A stretch of 64,000 bases of DNA, taken from Lumbricus terrestris. Lineage: Eukaryota > Annelida > Clitellata > Crassiclitellata > Lumbricidae. A program made the translations under genes and the position numbers. A model generated the notes under the pieces. The model was given only the letters and a program-made list of their open reading frames with translations, made no database searches and had not been told where the DNA came from. Location: the NCBI GenBank assembly GCA_949752735.1, contig OX457047.1, forward strand, positions 5,286,967 through 5,350,966. The letters are read 5' to 3'. This document shows, piece by piece, positions 43,180 to 54,204 of the stretch; the stretch's first letter is position 1; the number at the start of each line of letters is the position of its first letter.

Positions 43180-44600
43180 ACTCAAAAACTGAAGAAACGC
43201 TCAGTCAGCCTTCGCCAATATACTATCCTTTATCACTTCCTAGCATCCACGAACTCAAAAACTTAAGAACCTTGCAACCTTCCAATCCCAAGATGGTGCC
43301 ATTTCTTACTTCCTTGCATACACAAACTCAAAAATCGACGAATACTTCAACCTTTCACTCCCAAGATGGTGACATTTCTTATTTCCTTGTACACACGAAC
43401 TCAAAAATCGACGAATACTTCAACCTTTCACTCCCAAGATGGTGCCATTTCTTATTTCCTTGCGCACACAAACTTAAAAACCGGCGAATCGCTCAGCCTT
43501 CCTTTCGGAAGATGGCAACATTTCTTATTTCCTTGCACACACGAACTCAAAAACTTAAGACCCTTGCAACCTTTCACTCCCAAGATGTTACCATTTCTTA
43601 TTTCCTTGCACACACGAACTCAAAAATCGACGAATACTTCAACCTTCCACTCCCAAGATGGCGATATTTCTAACTTTCTTGTATCCATGATCTCAAAAAC
43701 CGATGAATACTTCAACCTTCCACGCCCAAGAAGTTGATATTTCTAACTTTCTTGCACACACGAACTCAACAACTTAAGAACCTTGCACCTTCCACTCCCA
43801 AGATGCTGCCATTTCTATCTTTCTTGCACACACGAGCTCAAAAACCGACGAATCACTCACCCTTCCTTTCGGAAGATGGTGCCATTTCTTACTTTCTTGC
43901 ATCCACGAACTCAAAAACTTAAGAACCTTGCACCTTCCACTCCCAAGATGCTGCCATTTCTATCTTTCTTGTACACACGAACTCAAAAACCGACGCATCG
44001 CTCATCCTTCCTTTCGGAAGATGGTGCCATTTCTAACTTTCTTGCATACACGAACTCAAAAATCGACGAATACTTCGTCCTTCCACTTCCAACATGGTGA
44101 TATTTCCCAATTCCTTGTACATGAAAACTCAAAAACTTAAGAACCTTGTAACATTTCACGTCCAATATGGCGAAATTTCTAAATTTCTTGCGCACACGAA
44201 CTCAAAAACCGACGTATCACTCACCCTTCCTTTCGGAATATGGTAACATTTCTTATTTCCTTGTGCATACGAACTCAAAAACCGACAGATCACTCACCCT
44301 TCCTTTCGGAATATGGTAACATTTCTTATTTCCTTGTGCATATGAACTCAAAAACCGACAGATCACTCATCCTTCCTTTCGGAATATGGCAACATTTCTT
44401 ATTTCCTTGTGCATACGAACTCAAAAACCGACGAATCACTCACCCTTCCTTTCGGAAGATGGGAACATTTCTTATTTCCTTGCGCACACGAACTCAAAAA
44501 CCGACAAATACTTCATCATTCCACTTCCAAGATGGCGACATTTCTTACTTCCTTGCACACAGAAACTCAAAAATCGATGAATTGGGCAGCAGTTCTATCA
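43180..44600 (+). repeat. 73-bp tandem array, type 2 (about 19 units, three unit classes)
   Basis: Each unit carries ACTCAAAAA, a class-specific middle, (A)AGATGG and CATTTCTTATTTCCTTG. Middles fall into three classes: CTTAAGAACCTTGCAAC (A), TCGACGAATACTTCAACC (B), and CCGACGAATCACTCACCC followed by TTCCTTTCGGAAG (C). Reading left to right from about 43253 the order is A B B C A B B A C A C B A C C C C B. Frames across it are artefacts. Confidence 0.95.
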
Positions 44601-44631
44601 GCCGGTTGCAACATGGTCACCTTTCTACATC

Positions 44632-44690
44632 ATACGCACACACAAACACACACACACAAACACACACACACACACACACGCACACATACA
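44632..44690 (+). repeat. (CA)n-rich microsatellite
   Basis: CACACA/CAAACA tract closing the satellite block. Confidence 0.9.
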
Positions 44691-45404
44691 GCCAAATTTC
44701 CCAGTGCAAGGTAATGCACAGGCAATCTTTTGCACCCACACACACATGAACTCTTATAATTTCTAAGTTACAGACATATGCTTTGTACAATTTTTCTAAG
44801 TTAAGGTAGTAAGGATACATGAAACAACGAAGAATGCACTCTGTATAAGACAAGTGCTTGAAATTCATAGCTGCAAAGTAGCAGGAACGAACATTGGCAC
44901 AGCCAAAATGATAAGTATGTTAGTTGTGCGAGCGAATAGGACTTATATTTTTCGAAATAATTCAAAGTCAGATGCATGTCATTACCAATATACGAATTCA
45001 AACAGGCAAATTTACTAAGTATGAAATGCAGGGATTGCATGGGAAACGATGTAAGAGGCAAAGTGTGGGGTGGGGAGAGGGGCACATTCTTCAGTTTGTG
45101 GAAACAAAGATGTTCATTGTTTGCAATATGACACCAATTTTGGTAAAATTAGGTTTGCAGAAAGTGTATTACATGGGGTTTTAGGGTTGAGTGTTTTAAG
45201 TTGGCAAAATTTGAGGCGGAGGAGAGTGTGCAGGATTAGATTTTGTGAAAACAAATGATGTGACGCACTTGCGATGAGTCATCGATTTCAGCAAAGTACG
45301 TTTATAGCGAGCGAAGAATACAATTTAGGGTTGCCAGTGGCATATTACAAGATGAATTAGGTGTAGCGCGCATGCGCTACTTGGTCGAAACCTGCGTTCG
45401 ACGC
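44691..45404. other. No recognised gene
   Basis: No coding supported. A perfect small palindrome GTAGCGC-GCAT-GCGCTAC lies at 45363-45380, just before the foldback element. Confidence 0.4.
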
Positions 45405-45831
45405 ATCGAAAACGCTAAGTCCCGAAATTTTTGCAGGGCAAATTCGTGCGGTGGCGGCACCCTTCGTGCACTGCGGAGGCGGCGGCGCTACGCCCCGGCC
45501 CTCACGGGCGACTTCGGCTCCTGCTGCGAGGCGACGGCTGCGGCATGCGCGCCCAATTAGATCAAGCTTTGCCCCGTACAAGCTAAAGTCGAATACGCCC
45601 CGACACAAATCTTTCAATAATTTCCATAACCCACAATACGCATGAGACTTTAGTTTCAAACGTGTCAAAGCACGATCGATTGGGAGCGCATGTCGCGGCC
45701 GTCGCCACGCAGCAGGAGCCGGTGTCGCCCGTGAGGGCCGGGGCGTAGCGCCGCCGCCTCCGCAGTGCACGAAGGGTGCCGCCACCGCACGAATTTGCCC
45801 TGCAAAAATTTCGGGACTTAGCGTTTTCGAT
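45405..45831. mobile_element. GC-rich foldback element inserted in a piggyBac-like copy
   Basis: 427 bp with arms of about 159 bp (45405-45563 and 45673-45831) that pair almost perfectly, extending imperfectly toward a ~40-bp loop. Ends read ATCGAAAACGCTAAGTCCCG in both directions. It is far richer in G and C than its surroundings. The right flank joins directly to sequence matching the interior of the element at 37518-38165, so it landed in, or truncated, that copy. Confidence 0.85.
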
Positions 45832-46213
45832 CATCAATTTCAACATTATCTAGCACCGAGACATCATTACAATCAACAAACTCTTCATTATCATCATCAT
45901 TATCATCATCACTATCATCAATTGCAGTACATTGATATCAATTCTGGTATCAGTTTAGCTGCAATGGCTGCAGATAACCGTAGAAACTTCTTCAACACAA
46001 ATAAATTATTAATAACAATGGCCATTATATGACGTCAGTCACGTGACCATGCATTCAATATAAAAAATTTAAAAAAATTGGAATTAAGCAAAAATCATCT
46101 ATGAACAGATATACAAAAGCGCGTGGCAAAATTTCAAAGCAGTAAAAAAAATCCAGGTCAAATACTGACAGTGGGGTGAAAAAAACACCCCAGGTTAGCC
46201 TCCGAGGGTTAAC
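45832..46213 (-). mobile_element. piggyBac-like element (family g/h), terminal half
   Basis: Ends ...CCTCCGAGGG-TTAA at 46213. The subterminal G-run/C-run pair is GGGGTG-A7-CACCCC. Minus-strand frame at about 45850-45925 is acidic (AIDDSDDDNDDDNEEF). Collinear with 37795-38165. Confidence 0.65.
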
Positions 46214-46844
46214 ACAGTTTAGTTAGGGACTTTTTTGTTTTGTCTTTAATAGGTCCGGAGTTTCTCATTAATTGCCCATGTGTACTTCGTTAATTGGACA
46301 AAATTCCAACGAACGTCTACGGTCAAATTCAAAGTCACTGGTAGCCGTATTTCGCAAAAACGGGCCAAGTTTATGGCGTCATTAGATACCTTTTTAACGT
46401 TGTCAGCTGACACTATATAAGCGTCCGAAATATTTAAGACAATGCACCACTTGGCCGCTGCCAAGGGGTAAAACCCTGTAAGCCTGTATAGTGGGAGGTC
46501 AATGCCGAGGTACATCGTGCCCGTAAACCTCATAAAACAAACAAAAAATAAAAATAGAAAACTAGTTGGACGAAGCCGAAGGGCGCCGTATAGGCCTACA
46601 TGAGTTCAACAAATCAACGAGTCATAAACGATTCTTAGAATGATAATTATTGAGCTGTATCTTTCTAAGATAAAATTGCATAAGCAATGTTTTTAAGCTT
46701 AAAATTAAGTTTCAGATGTAATAAAGGCAAATTATTTCCAGTTTCCGTTTTTATCGGTTTTTTGTCGTTTTTTATTTGTTCGAAAAAAGACGTTTTTTCC
46801 CGTTGTTGTTTTATTTTGATCGTTTTTTACATCTATGAAAATAT
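46214..46844. other. No recognised gene
   Basis: Nothing supported. Confidence 0.4.
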
Positions 46845-47265
46845 CGATTTGCGTTGTAAAAACCACAAAATTTTCCTATATTTTAATTTATTTTGAGCAC
46901 TTCCGGTCATCAAAAGTCAAATTAATTGGTATCACAAAAGAGCCCTACATGCCGTCTATAGAATGGCTTGATTTATTTATCTTCAGAAATAAATTATGAA
47001 TATGTTATAACAGAAAAATGACCTTTTTACGAAAATAAAACCGGTTTTATATATCTTAATTTTTTTCGAGCACTTCTGGTTGTCAAAAAACAATTCAATG
47101 AGCATTGAAATGTAGACCCACATTCCCTCTATACAATGGTGTAATTTGTGTCTCTTCATATTAATTGACGGATAAGATATAGCCGATAATCTAAGCCCCT
47201 CCTGGTGCCAATGGTATATCGGATATAAATTTTGAATGGTATGGAGTATCATCACAAATTTGTTT
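46845..47265 (+). mobile_element. Internal fragment of a piggyBac-like element (family c/f)
   Basis: Collinear with 59515-59960, including both TTTGAGCACTTC blocks and CCCACATTCCCTCTATA. Both termini are missing. Confidence 0.75.
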
Positions 47266-47465
47266 TCCTTCATAACAGAAGAGTCTTAAAAGAGGTGTAC
47301 AACGGGTACGTAAATTCACATGAATTGACCTTTTAATGCGCTGTAAGCTTATTTTTGTGCTGTATTTGCATAGCAATCATTGAGTGTGTGACGATACGAT
47401 CGTATGCTTAGTGCGCCTGTTATGTTAAGGTGGGTAAGCGCCGCCGAGCGCTAGGCGTAACTGAG

Positions 47466-47640
47466 GGAGAGAGAGAGAGACAGAGAGAGAGAGAGAGGGA
47501 GGGAGGGAGGGAGGGAGGGAGGGAGGGAGGGAGGGAGGGAGGGAGGGAGGGAGGGAGGGAGGGAGGGAGGGAGGGAGGGAGGGAGGGAGGGAGGGAGGGA
47601 GGGAGGGAGGGAGGGGGAGGGGAGGGAGAGACAGAGAGAC
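47466..47640 (+). repeat. (GGGA)n / (GA)n microsatellite
   Basis: Pure GGGA core of about 28 units (47499-47615) flanked by GA/CAGA repeats. Confidence 0.97.
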
Positions 47641-47830
47641 AGAGAGAGACAGAGAGACAGAGAGGCAGACTGAGCGATTGCAGGTGGGATGTACGCTAGG
47701 ACGGGGATAGGCATTGGCAGGAGAGGCAAAGCCTAGTGTGGAAAGTCGGTGTAGATGTAGGCTTGGATTTGAAGGGGTATAGTAAAGAGTTATATAAGAT
47801 GGCGATTTAGTCGTGACATTGAGTTGTTTG

Positions 47831-47996
47831 TTACACGTAAATTAGTCGTTGTCGGTGCATTTGTGTTCGATGGCTATAATTACTGTCTGTATATTGAAGA
47901 TCAAAATACGAGAAACTTGTCGTTGTTTTGCGTGACGAAGCTGAAGAACTGAAGCCTTCATCGGAAGAACCACTAGAGTCCATTTTTGTGATTTTG
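47831..47996 (-). pseudogene. Short transposase-like N-terminal stub
   Basis: Minus-strand frame beginning MDSSGSSDEGFSSSASS. The start of this frame (about 40 bp) recurs in opposite orientation at 49507-49547 inside a piggyBac-like end. The S/D/E-rich start resembles acidic transposase N termini. No catalytic part is present. Confidence 0.4.
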
Positions 47997-48172
47997 AGAT
48001 ATTCACAAAATAAACTTTGAAACTCTGCAAGTACTTCACTTATGAAAAAATTGAAATAATATTTGGCACATGTGTTGATATGTGTTGTGTCTGCAACATG
48101 ATAAACTAATATTGACTCACCAGCTATGTGGCGCCACATAATAAAAAAATTCAAACATGCTACATATGGCAA

Positions 48173-48639
48173 TTTCTTAGGAAAAATTTGCCAATTTGTC
48201 AGTGTGCATGCAAGACATTCAAGAATTGTCCTAGAATAATGACGAGATTGTTTTTCAGTAGCAAAAATAATAATATAACCAATAAGAAACAGAATTAAAT
48301 TTTATAAAGTGAAACACATTATTTTAGTGGATTGTCAGTGCATTGTGTGTCGCTTAATGCTAATATGTCGCTATTTCCGTCGTCATTGTCAGGTTTCCGT
48401 TTGGTGGATGAGGCAGAGTCGTGATTTTATTTACTGGTAATTTGATAGAGCGCTCCTTCAAGGTCAACTACTCAGGAGCGCTCCCAGTAGAACATGATGG
48501 TAGAGTGTATGCAGCTGTTTCAGGGCATAATTTGAACAGCTGCTGCAAATCGTCATACTTTGCCTACTGCGGTGAAATATTACACTGTTGGAGGAGCATC
48601 ACGGACTGTGCAACTTTCTACCTTCCCCTTAAGTGTCTT
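48173..48639. other. No recognised gene; short SINE/L2 tail scrap
   Basis: Bases about 48437-48490 (TAGAGCGCTCCTTCAAGG, CTACTCAGGAGCGCTCCCAG) are a reverse-strand L2/SINE tail. Nothing else recognised. Confidence 0.45.
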
Positions 48640-49215
48640 CTCTAGAACTTCGACAGTCTATTGAAAGCATCATTGAAGTTCGCATGTTGATAGGCCTAAG
48701 CTACTCTTTAACTGAAGAATTGTGCCGTGCACCAGCAATCCCTGAGCACCAACCATTGGGTGATTCCACAGCTGTTTCTTGTTAAGCAGGCCTATGTTCC
48801 AATCATATTCAAGATAAAAATGACCTCGAACAGGAAATGTTTTTGTGACATGGTCAAATAATTATCTCCCTGGTTGCAATAAGACTGTGAAAGTAGTGAA
48901 GGGTGTTGTATAATATTATTATTCTGTTAAGCACATTAATTTAAAAAAATGCTAAGTTTCTGATGACGCTATTGAAATCATCCAAGATTGAAGCATTATT
49001 AACTCCTTCATCCTTTGCATTCTTCAACTGGATTTTAATATCTTTTATTTTATCTGATATTTAATCAGATATGCTACACTTATCAGCACGTGGGTAACCA
49101 AGCCGAAAATTTAATTCCATGTTGAAGATCTTGTTGTAAACCCCATATGATGTTTTGCTGGATACTTCTATTTGTACATAGCAAACATCTTTTTCATGCT
49201 TGATTCTTCCAGAGG
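48640..49215 (-). pseudogene. Decayed transposase-like coding region
   Basis: Minus-strand frames give, in order, YNKIFNMELNFRLGYPRADK with a CSIS-D cysteine block (about 49010-49120), a lysine-rich LKNAKDEG stretch, FPVRGHFYLEYDWNIGLLNK (about 48785-48850), and ESPNGWC...ARHNSS (about 48700-48765). The order F-NL-F--PR-D-CS-CD, then FPVRGHS-like, then P--W---I--AR matches a widespread, TE-associated invertebrate protein family. I recognise it by motif but cannot assign it to a named superfamily with confidence. Stops and frameshifts show it is dead. Confidence 0.5.
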
Positions 49216-49504
49216 ATATTATACTCGCTGTTATTTGACCTTTGTTTTAATTGTTAAGAACCATCTTGCGTGGTACTAAGGATGCTTATCAACGGTTGCT
49301 AAGGCGAAACATCCATAGCCCACGAAAGTATAGTTCCACGTGAATTCGTGGAAGAAACACTGAAGTCCTGGACTTAAGTGGTTATTGCATGAACACTAAA
49401 TTTTCTTTTCATTATAACTTTGGACTGACGTTAGTTTTCTGAAAAAGGAACTTGCCAATACATGCTCTATAGTATTAAGAATGACCGGACAATGATAACT
49501 AAAA

Positions 49505-49991
49505 ATGTCAAAAATGGACTCTAGTGGTTCTTCCGATGAAGGCTTCATATGTATATCTGTATGCATATATATGCACATATACATATATGTATATATAAAT
49601 ATGTATATATGCATGTATAAGTGTATATATATATATTTGCAAACATACATGCATACATACATACATACAGACATATACATACATGCATATTATACAAACA
49701 TATATACATACATATATACATAATTATTCAAATATTAATACACATGTTCAAAACACACAGAATCTAACATTCTGTTCATGCATAAGCACACTTTTGTGGA
49801 ATCAAATGGTCCCCATGTAAAATTGTATAATTTCGGGGTAGATTAATATATTTTGAAACCTAAATATATCATTTTGTGCAGAACTGAATGCTCTATCCAT
49901 TGGTGTATTGCAAATTATAATATCTCAAACAAAACCCAAAATCCAGAGGGGTGGTCAGTATTACAAGAAAGCTTGTCAGCCTGAGGGTTAA
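49505..49991 (-). mobile_element. piggyBac-like end with AT-rich tract and coding stub
   Basis: TTAA at 49988-49991, the terminus reads CCCTCAGGCTGACAAG on the minus strand, and the region is collinear with 36719-37020. An AT-rich TATG/CATA tract fills 49558-49720. It abuts the inverted copy of the MDSSGSSDEGF stub (49507-49547). No opposite terminus was found. Confidence 0.65.
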
Positions 49992-50481
49992 TACGGGTAC
50001 ACTAATTTCGTGACACCGGCATCCTTATTCTGTATTTCTGTCTGATAGCCTAATACTAGTGAAGACCTACTTGGAAGTGAAAGAGCTTTGGCAGGAAATT
50101 TTATTGACCGTTGAAACTGTCTAGTGTTTCCAACAAAGAATTCACACCTTAAACGAAATTTTGACTATAAAGCACCGTAAATTGCGGATTTGAAGGTGTT
50201 CAAACATCAGGGCTACGATATTATTGCAACAAGGTTAAACTACGATAAGAATGCCGATAATCAATTTAATTTAATTAGCCCATCTCATCTCAGTCATTGC
50301 AATTAATTTATTGTAGGCATAAGTTACTATTGATTTTCATTTGCAAATCAGATTATACTTTTAAAAGAAAACTTAAAATGACTTTCGATGTCTTCTCTTT
50401 TATACAGGCTTTGCATTGTCACTGCCGTAGGTAGGGTATTGCATTGGCACTGCCGGAGGTAGGGCAGCGCTTTTATTTTGT
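49992..50481. other. No recognised gene
   Basis: Nothing supported. Confidence 0.4.
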
Positions 50482-50700
50482 GGGACGCGATGGTGTGGTG
50501 GATATGTTCGTCGCCTTGTAGCCGAAAGATTGCAGACTCGAATCCACTTCAAGTCGCCGCGTTGGGACCTTTAGCAAGTCCTTCACTCGCAATTGCTCAG
50601 CGCTTCGGCGTGAAACTCCGATGCAGTGTCCACTTTGTAGTCGGGAGCGCCTGTGAATTTTGAGCTTAAAGGGGCGCTATAACAATTGCACATACAAACA
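50482..50700 (+). mobile_element. tRNA-headed SINE
   Basis: Forward copy: GGGACGCGATGGTGTGGTGG head, B box region GACTCGAATCC, GGAGCGCCTGTG tail block, AGGGGCGCTATAACAATTGC and a (CAAA)-type end. Confidence 0.85.
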
Positions 50701-50859
50701 AAAATACAGACAAATTCACAATTCGCGTCTTCTTACTTACCCACACATAAGCCAACGATATAATGGTTTAATGGTGGTAATGATAGGCTGGTTAGAATTT
50801 TTAAATGCTATGATCTATTATTACATAAATAATCAAAAACACTTCGAAAAAAGACAACC

Positions 50860-50945
50860 CTTAAGTGCTGTAATATGCCGGGCAAGTTCCGGCCTAGGGT
50901 AACGGCCTCTATTGTCAGAGACCCTGGTCAAATCGGATCCATCCC
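50860..50945 (+). repeat. Dispersed repeat R
   Basis: CTTAAGTGCTGTAATATGCC to GGTCAAATCGGATCCATCC. Confidence 0.75.
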
Positions 50946-51234
50946 AAGCCCTTAATGAGCGCTACCAAAGTTACTCTTCTCGTGTCTAGCAAAATCACCG
51001 CAAACGATGTTGTTAGTCGACAGATGTCATGTGACACTCGGTGTTTGCTTGTTAAACAACGTTCTAAAACACCTTTAAATTGGATTTAAATTTATATAGA
51101 AATGCCCTAATTTGAACACCGCAATTATTGGATCAATAATCTCTTCAGTTTCTAGGTCGTTGTCAACATAACACTTTTGAAAATCATGCAAAGCTAAACG
51201 AATCAGCCATAGACGCAAAGTATTTCCCGACCTT

Positions 51235-51236
<2 letters not shown>

Positions 51237-51272
<36 letters not shown>
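51237..51272. repeat. (AT)n microsatellite
   Basis: About 18 AT units. Confidence 0.95.
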
Positions 51273-51276
<4 letters not shown>

Positions 51277-51636
51277 TCGCGCCTGGTTTGAGGGGACTTA
51301 ACTGACCAGCGTTGTTGTGGGGACTCATATATGTATATGAACACGAGTGACTACGCCTGGTTTATGCGGACTAATATATAACTGACCACGAGTGACCACG
51401 CCTGTTTTATGCGGACTTTATAACTGACCACCAGTCACTGCGCCTGGTGTATGCGGACTTATATATAACTGACCACCCGTCACTGCGCCTGGTTTATGCG
51501 GACTTATATATAACTGACCACGAGTGACCACGCCTTGTTTATGCGGACTTATATATAACTGACCACCAGTCACTGCGCCTGGTTTATGCGGACTTATATA
51601 TAACTGACCACCCGTCACTGCGCCTGGTTTATGCCG
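51273..51636 (+). repeat. ~45-bp tandem array
   Basis: About seven units of CGCCTGGTTTATGCGGACTT, then ATATATAACTGACCAC and either GAGTGACCA or CCGTCACTG. The two endings alternate between units. Confidence 0.92.
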
Positions 51637-51644
51637 ACAACGAC

Positions 51645-51897
51645 TAATAATGAGGATTACGACGACGACGATGATGACGATGACAACTACGACGACGATG
51701 ATGATGATGAAGATGACGACGACGATGATGATGACGACGACGATGACGACGACGATGATGATGACGACAACGACGATGATGAGGATTACGACGACGACGA
51801 TGATGACGATGACGACTACGATGATGAAGATGACGACTAGGACGACGATGATGATGATGAAGATGACAACGACGACGACGATGATGATGATGAGGTA
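51645..51897 (+). repeat. GAC/GAT trinucleotide array
   Basis: Mixed GAC/GAT/GAA triplets over about 250 bp. It encodes runs of Asp on this strand. Confidence 0.95.
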
Positions 51898-51904
51898 GTT
51901 GATG

Positions 51905-52205
51905 ATACTAACGTTGACGTCATAAATCGCCAATGAGGTCGTAAATAACGTTATAAATCGTTCATGACGTCGTCAATGACGTCATGGATGACGTCGTCAA
52001 TCGTCAATGACATCAATAGTAACGCCATCGATGAAGGCATGTATCCTCAATGAAGTCTTCAGTCGTCAATGACATCATTGACGTCATCAATCATCAATGA
52101 CGTCTTCATGGAAGTTTTCAATCCTCAATGACGTCACAAATGACGTCAACAATCCTCAATGACATCATCAATGACGTCTTCAATTGTCAATGTCGTCATT
52201 TGAAA
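51905..52205. repeat. Degenerate repeat rich in TGACGTCA
   Basis: Loose repetition of CAATGACGTCATCAAT-like words. Exact TGACGTCA occurs at 51915, 51977, 52079, 52129 and 52141, and one-off variants in between. It probably decayed from the neighbouring triplet array. Confidence 0.8.
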
Positions 52206-52659
52206 CACCATATATTCGCAAACTCATAAGTGAGGTATGCTATAATTCCACTTAGATCGACATAAAATTTATTCGCCAAATAAGGGTAGGTTTTAAAAAT
52301 TTTAATAACCTGTAAAGTGGTTTTGTATAATCGTAAGCAGTGCGCTTTACTTTAAATCTTGTGGACGCCGATACAAACCGACTAAAAGATTTAATCGAAA
52401 TCGATCGCACGATTTTTTAATCGCAATTAACTGCAAATTAATCGTAGCACATTTCTAATACACAATAAAAAAACCAATTTGTTAGCAAGATTCTCTTCAA
52501 GGTGAATAAAACTTAATGTGTGTATTGTTATCTGTGAACAAAGTACCTAGATTGATGCAGAAGAAGAATAAGTATTGATTGTTGGTGCCTCACATACAGT
52601 TTGGCGACAATAAGAACAGGACCTAATATAACATCAGTGGTTTGCTCATCTGTGACGAA

Positions 52660-52921
52660 GTATTCCACGAAATCTGTTTATAGCATAAAGAGCAGGGCTT
52701 AATTTGACATCAGCGATTTGCTCATCTGTGACAAAGTATTCCACTGGCAGATTCGGTGTAACATTTAACGGGATCCCAATAACATGAATATTTAAGCTTC
52801 TGGAACAATACCTCATGATTTCCAGCAGTTAATGAGGATTAGCTTCAGTATGAGTCCTCTCATGATTGACTATAAGCATTGGACCTTTGTATTCTTCGTA
52901 GATCTATTATCTGAAAAGTTG
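52660..52921 (-). other. Coding-like minus-strand frame, unidentified
   Basis: One frame is open for about 80 codons apart from a single stop: KGPMLIVNHERTHTEANPH, stop, then MRYCSRSLNIHVIGIPLNV and PVEYFVTDEQIADVKLSPAL. A ~80-bp duplication repeats the YFVTDEQ part at about 52610-52670. I do not recognise the family; it may be a decayed gene or exon. Confidence 0.3.
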
Positions 52922-53321
52922 CGCACTTACAGTATGACACAAATCTCCTGTTTCAATAGACTTCAATAATAATAATGATGATGACCACAATTAATTTTTT
53001 ATGGGACAGTTACACAGCACACATCTATACAAAGGCGCCACGATGAACGTAAGTAGGCTACACAGTCAGATTCAAGCGACGCACTCTGAAACAGGAAGCC
53101 ACATTCGGCGCAAAAAAGAGTATTACATTAACCATTGCCCCTCCATAGGTAGATATTATCCAATGCCACTAATGACTTTGCATTACATGATGAAAAAGTT
53201 CGTTAGGATGAATAATTGTTCATCTGAATGAATTGGAATTCACTGGAACTGATCAAGAAGCGCCATAGCATTACGATAAAATTATTTCATTTTTTGGTCA
53301 ATGTAGCCTCTTTCGTCTCAT

Positions 53322-53396
53322 TTAATTCTAGGACAAGATACCTTATTGCGCTGTAGGTCTAGTACAGCGCAATAAGGTATCTTGTCCTAGAATTAA
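53322..53396. other. Perfect 34-bp-arm hairpin
   Basis: Arms 53322-53355 and 53363-53396 are exact reverse complements (starting TTAATTCTAGGACAAGATAC) around the 7-base loop GGTCTAG. It could be a pre-miRNA-like hairpin, a tiny foldback element or a recent inverted duplication. Confidence 0.9.
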
Positions 53397-54204
53397 TTTA
53401 TTTTAACTTTATTTTGCCCAATCAACACTCAGTGGAAGTTCCAATTCACACCAAAAATAATTCACTGGAAATCTATCGCATTAGCGTACTAAAATAATTA
53501 CTCTCCATTGCATGGGTTTCAACGTTGGTCGCATTCAATTTAAATTGATTAACACTAAATACTAGATGGACTAAAGGAACGATTGATTAATATTATTGTT
53601 TGAAATACATGTTGAAGCGGGATTTACGAAAGCATTTTTGCTTGAATTGGAGCTATATTGATGCAATAATCGTAGGTCTACAGTACGTAGCTATATGGAC
53701 TAAAAATTACGCACGCGTAGCAATACCGTTATACAGGAATTGGATTGTAAAAATAAATAATTTTATTTAGTCCAAAATAGTAGCTGGATTGATTAAGGAA
53801 TATATGCACAAATGAAGCTGGATATTTGAAAAGATTTCATGAAAAAGTAGAGGTCAGATTGCTGAAAAATAATTATGTTGCATATGGCGAGTAGTTTTTA
53901 GCACTAAACCGATAAAATTAAAAATAATTATTATTCAGGTGAGCTGAGGCATCCACTTCGCGAAATGAGAATTTAAGCAGACTATGCAGCAGCATCATTT
54001 ACCTAGTCACTTCTGGTTCTCAACAATGTCCACTATGTCTCAAATCTTCAGGGAATTTTGCATTTAGATGATACAATCCACTCAGGCAATTAAGGTCCTG
54101 TACCCCATGTCGAATACGATCTAAAACGGCAGCTTTAAATCACTTAGTATATAATAGGCATATTCAGTCCGTTTCCAACAATAGGGGCTACTCGTATTGA
54201 GTAT
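53397..54204. other. No recognised gene
   Basis: Nothing supported. Confidence 0.4.

Noticed and set aside
43272..44749. Overlapping plus-strand frames of 100-170 codons with repeated peptides
   Set aside because: The 73-bp satellite is nearly stop-free in all three frames, so the frames follow from the array and not from a gene.
45357..45846. Ala/Pro/Arg-rich frames on both strands
   Set aside because: Both strands read the same peptide because the foldback arms are palindromic.
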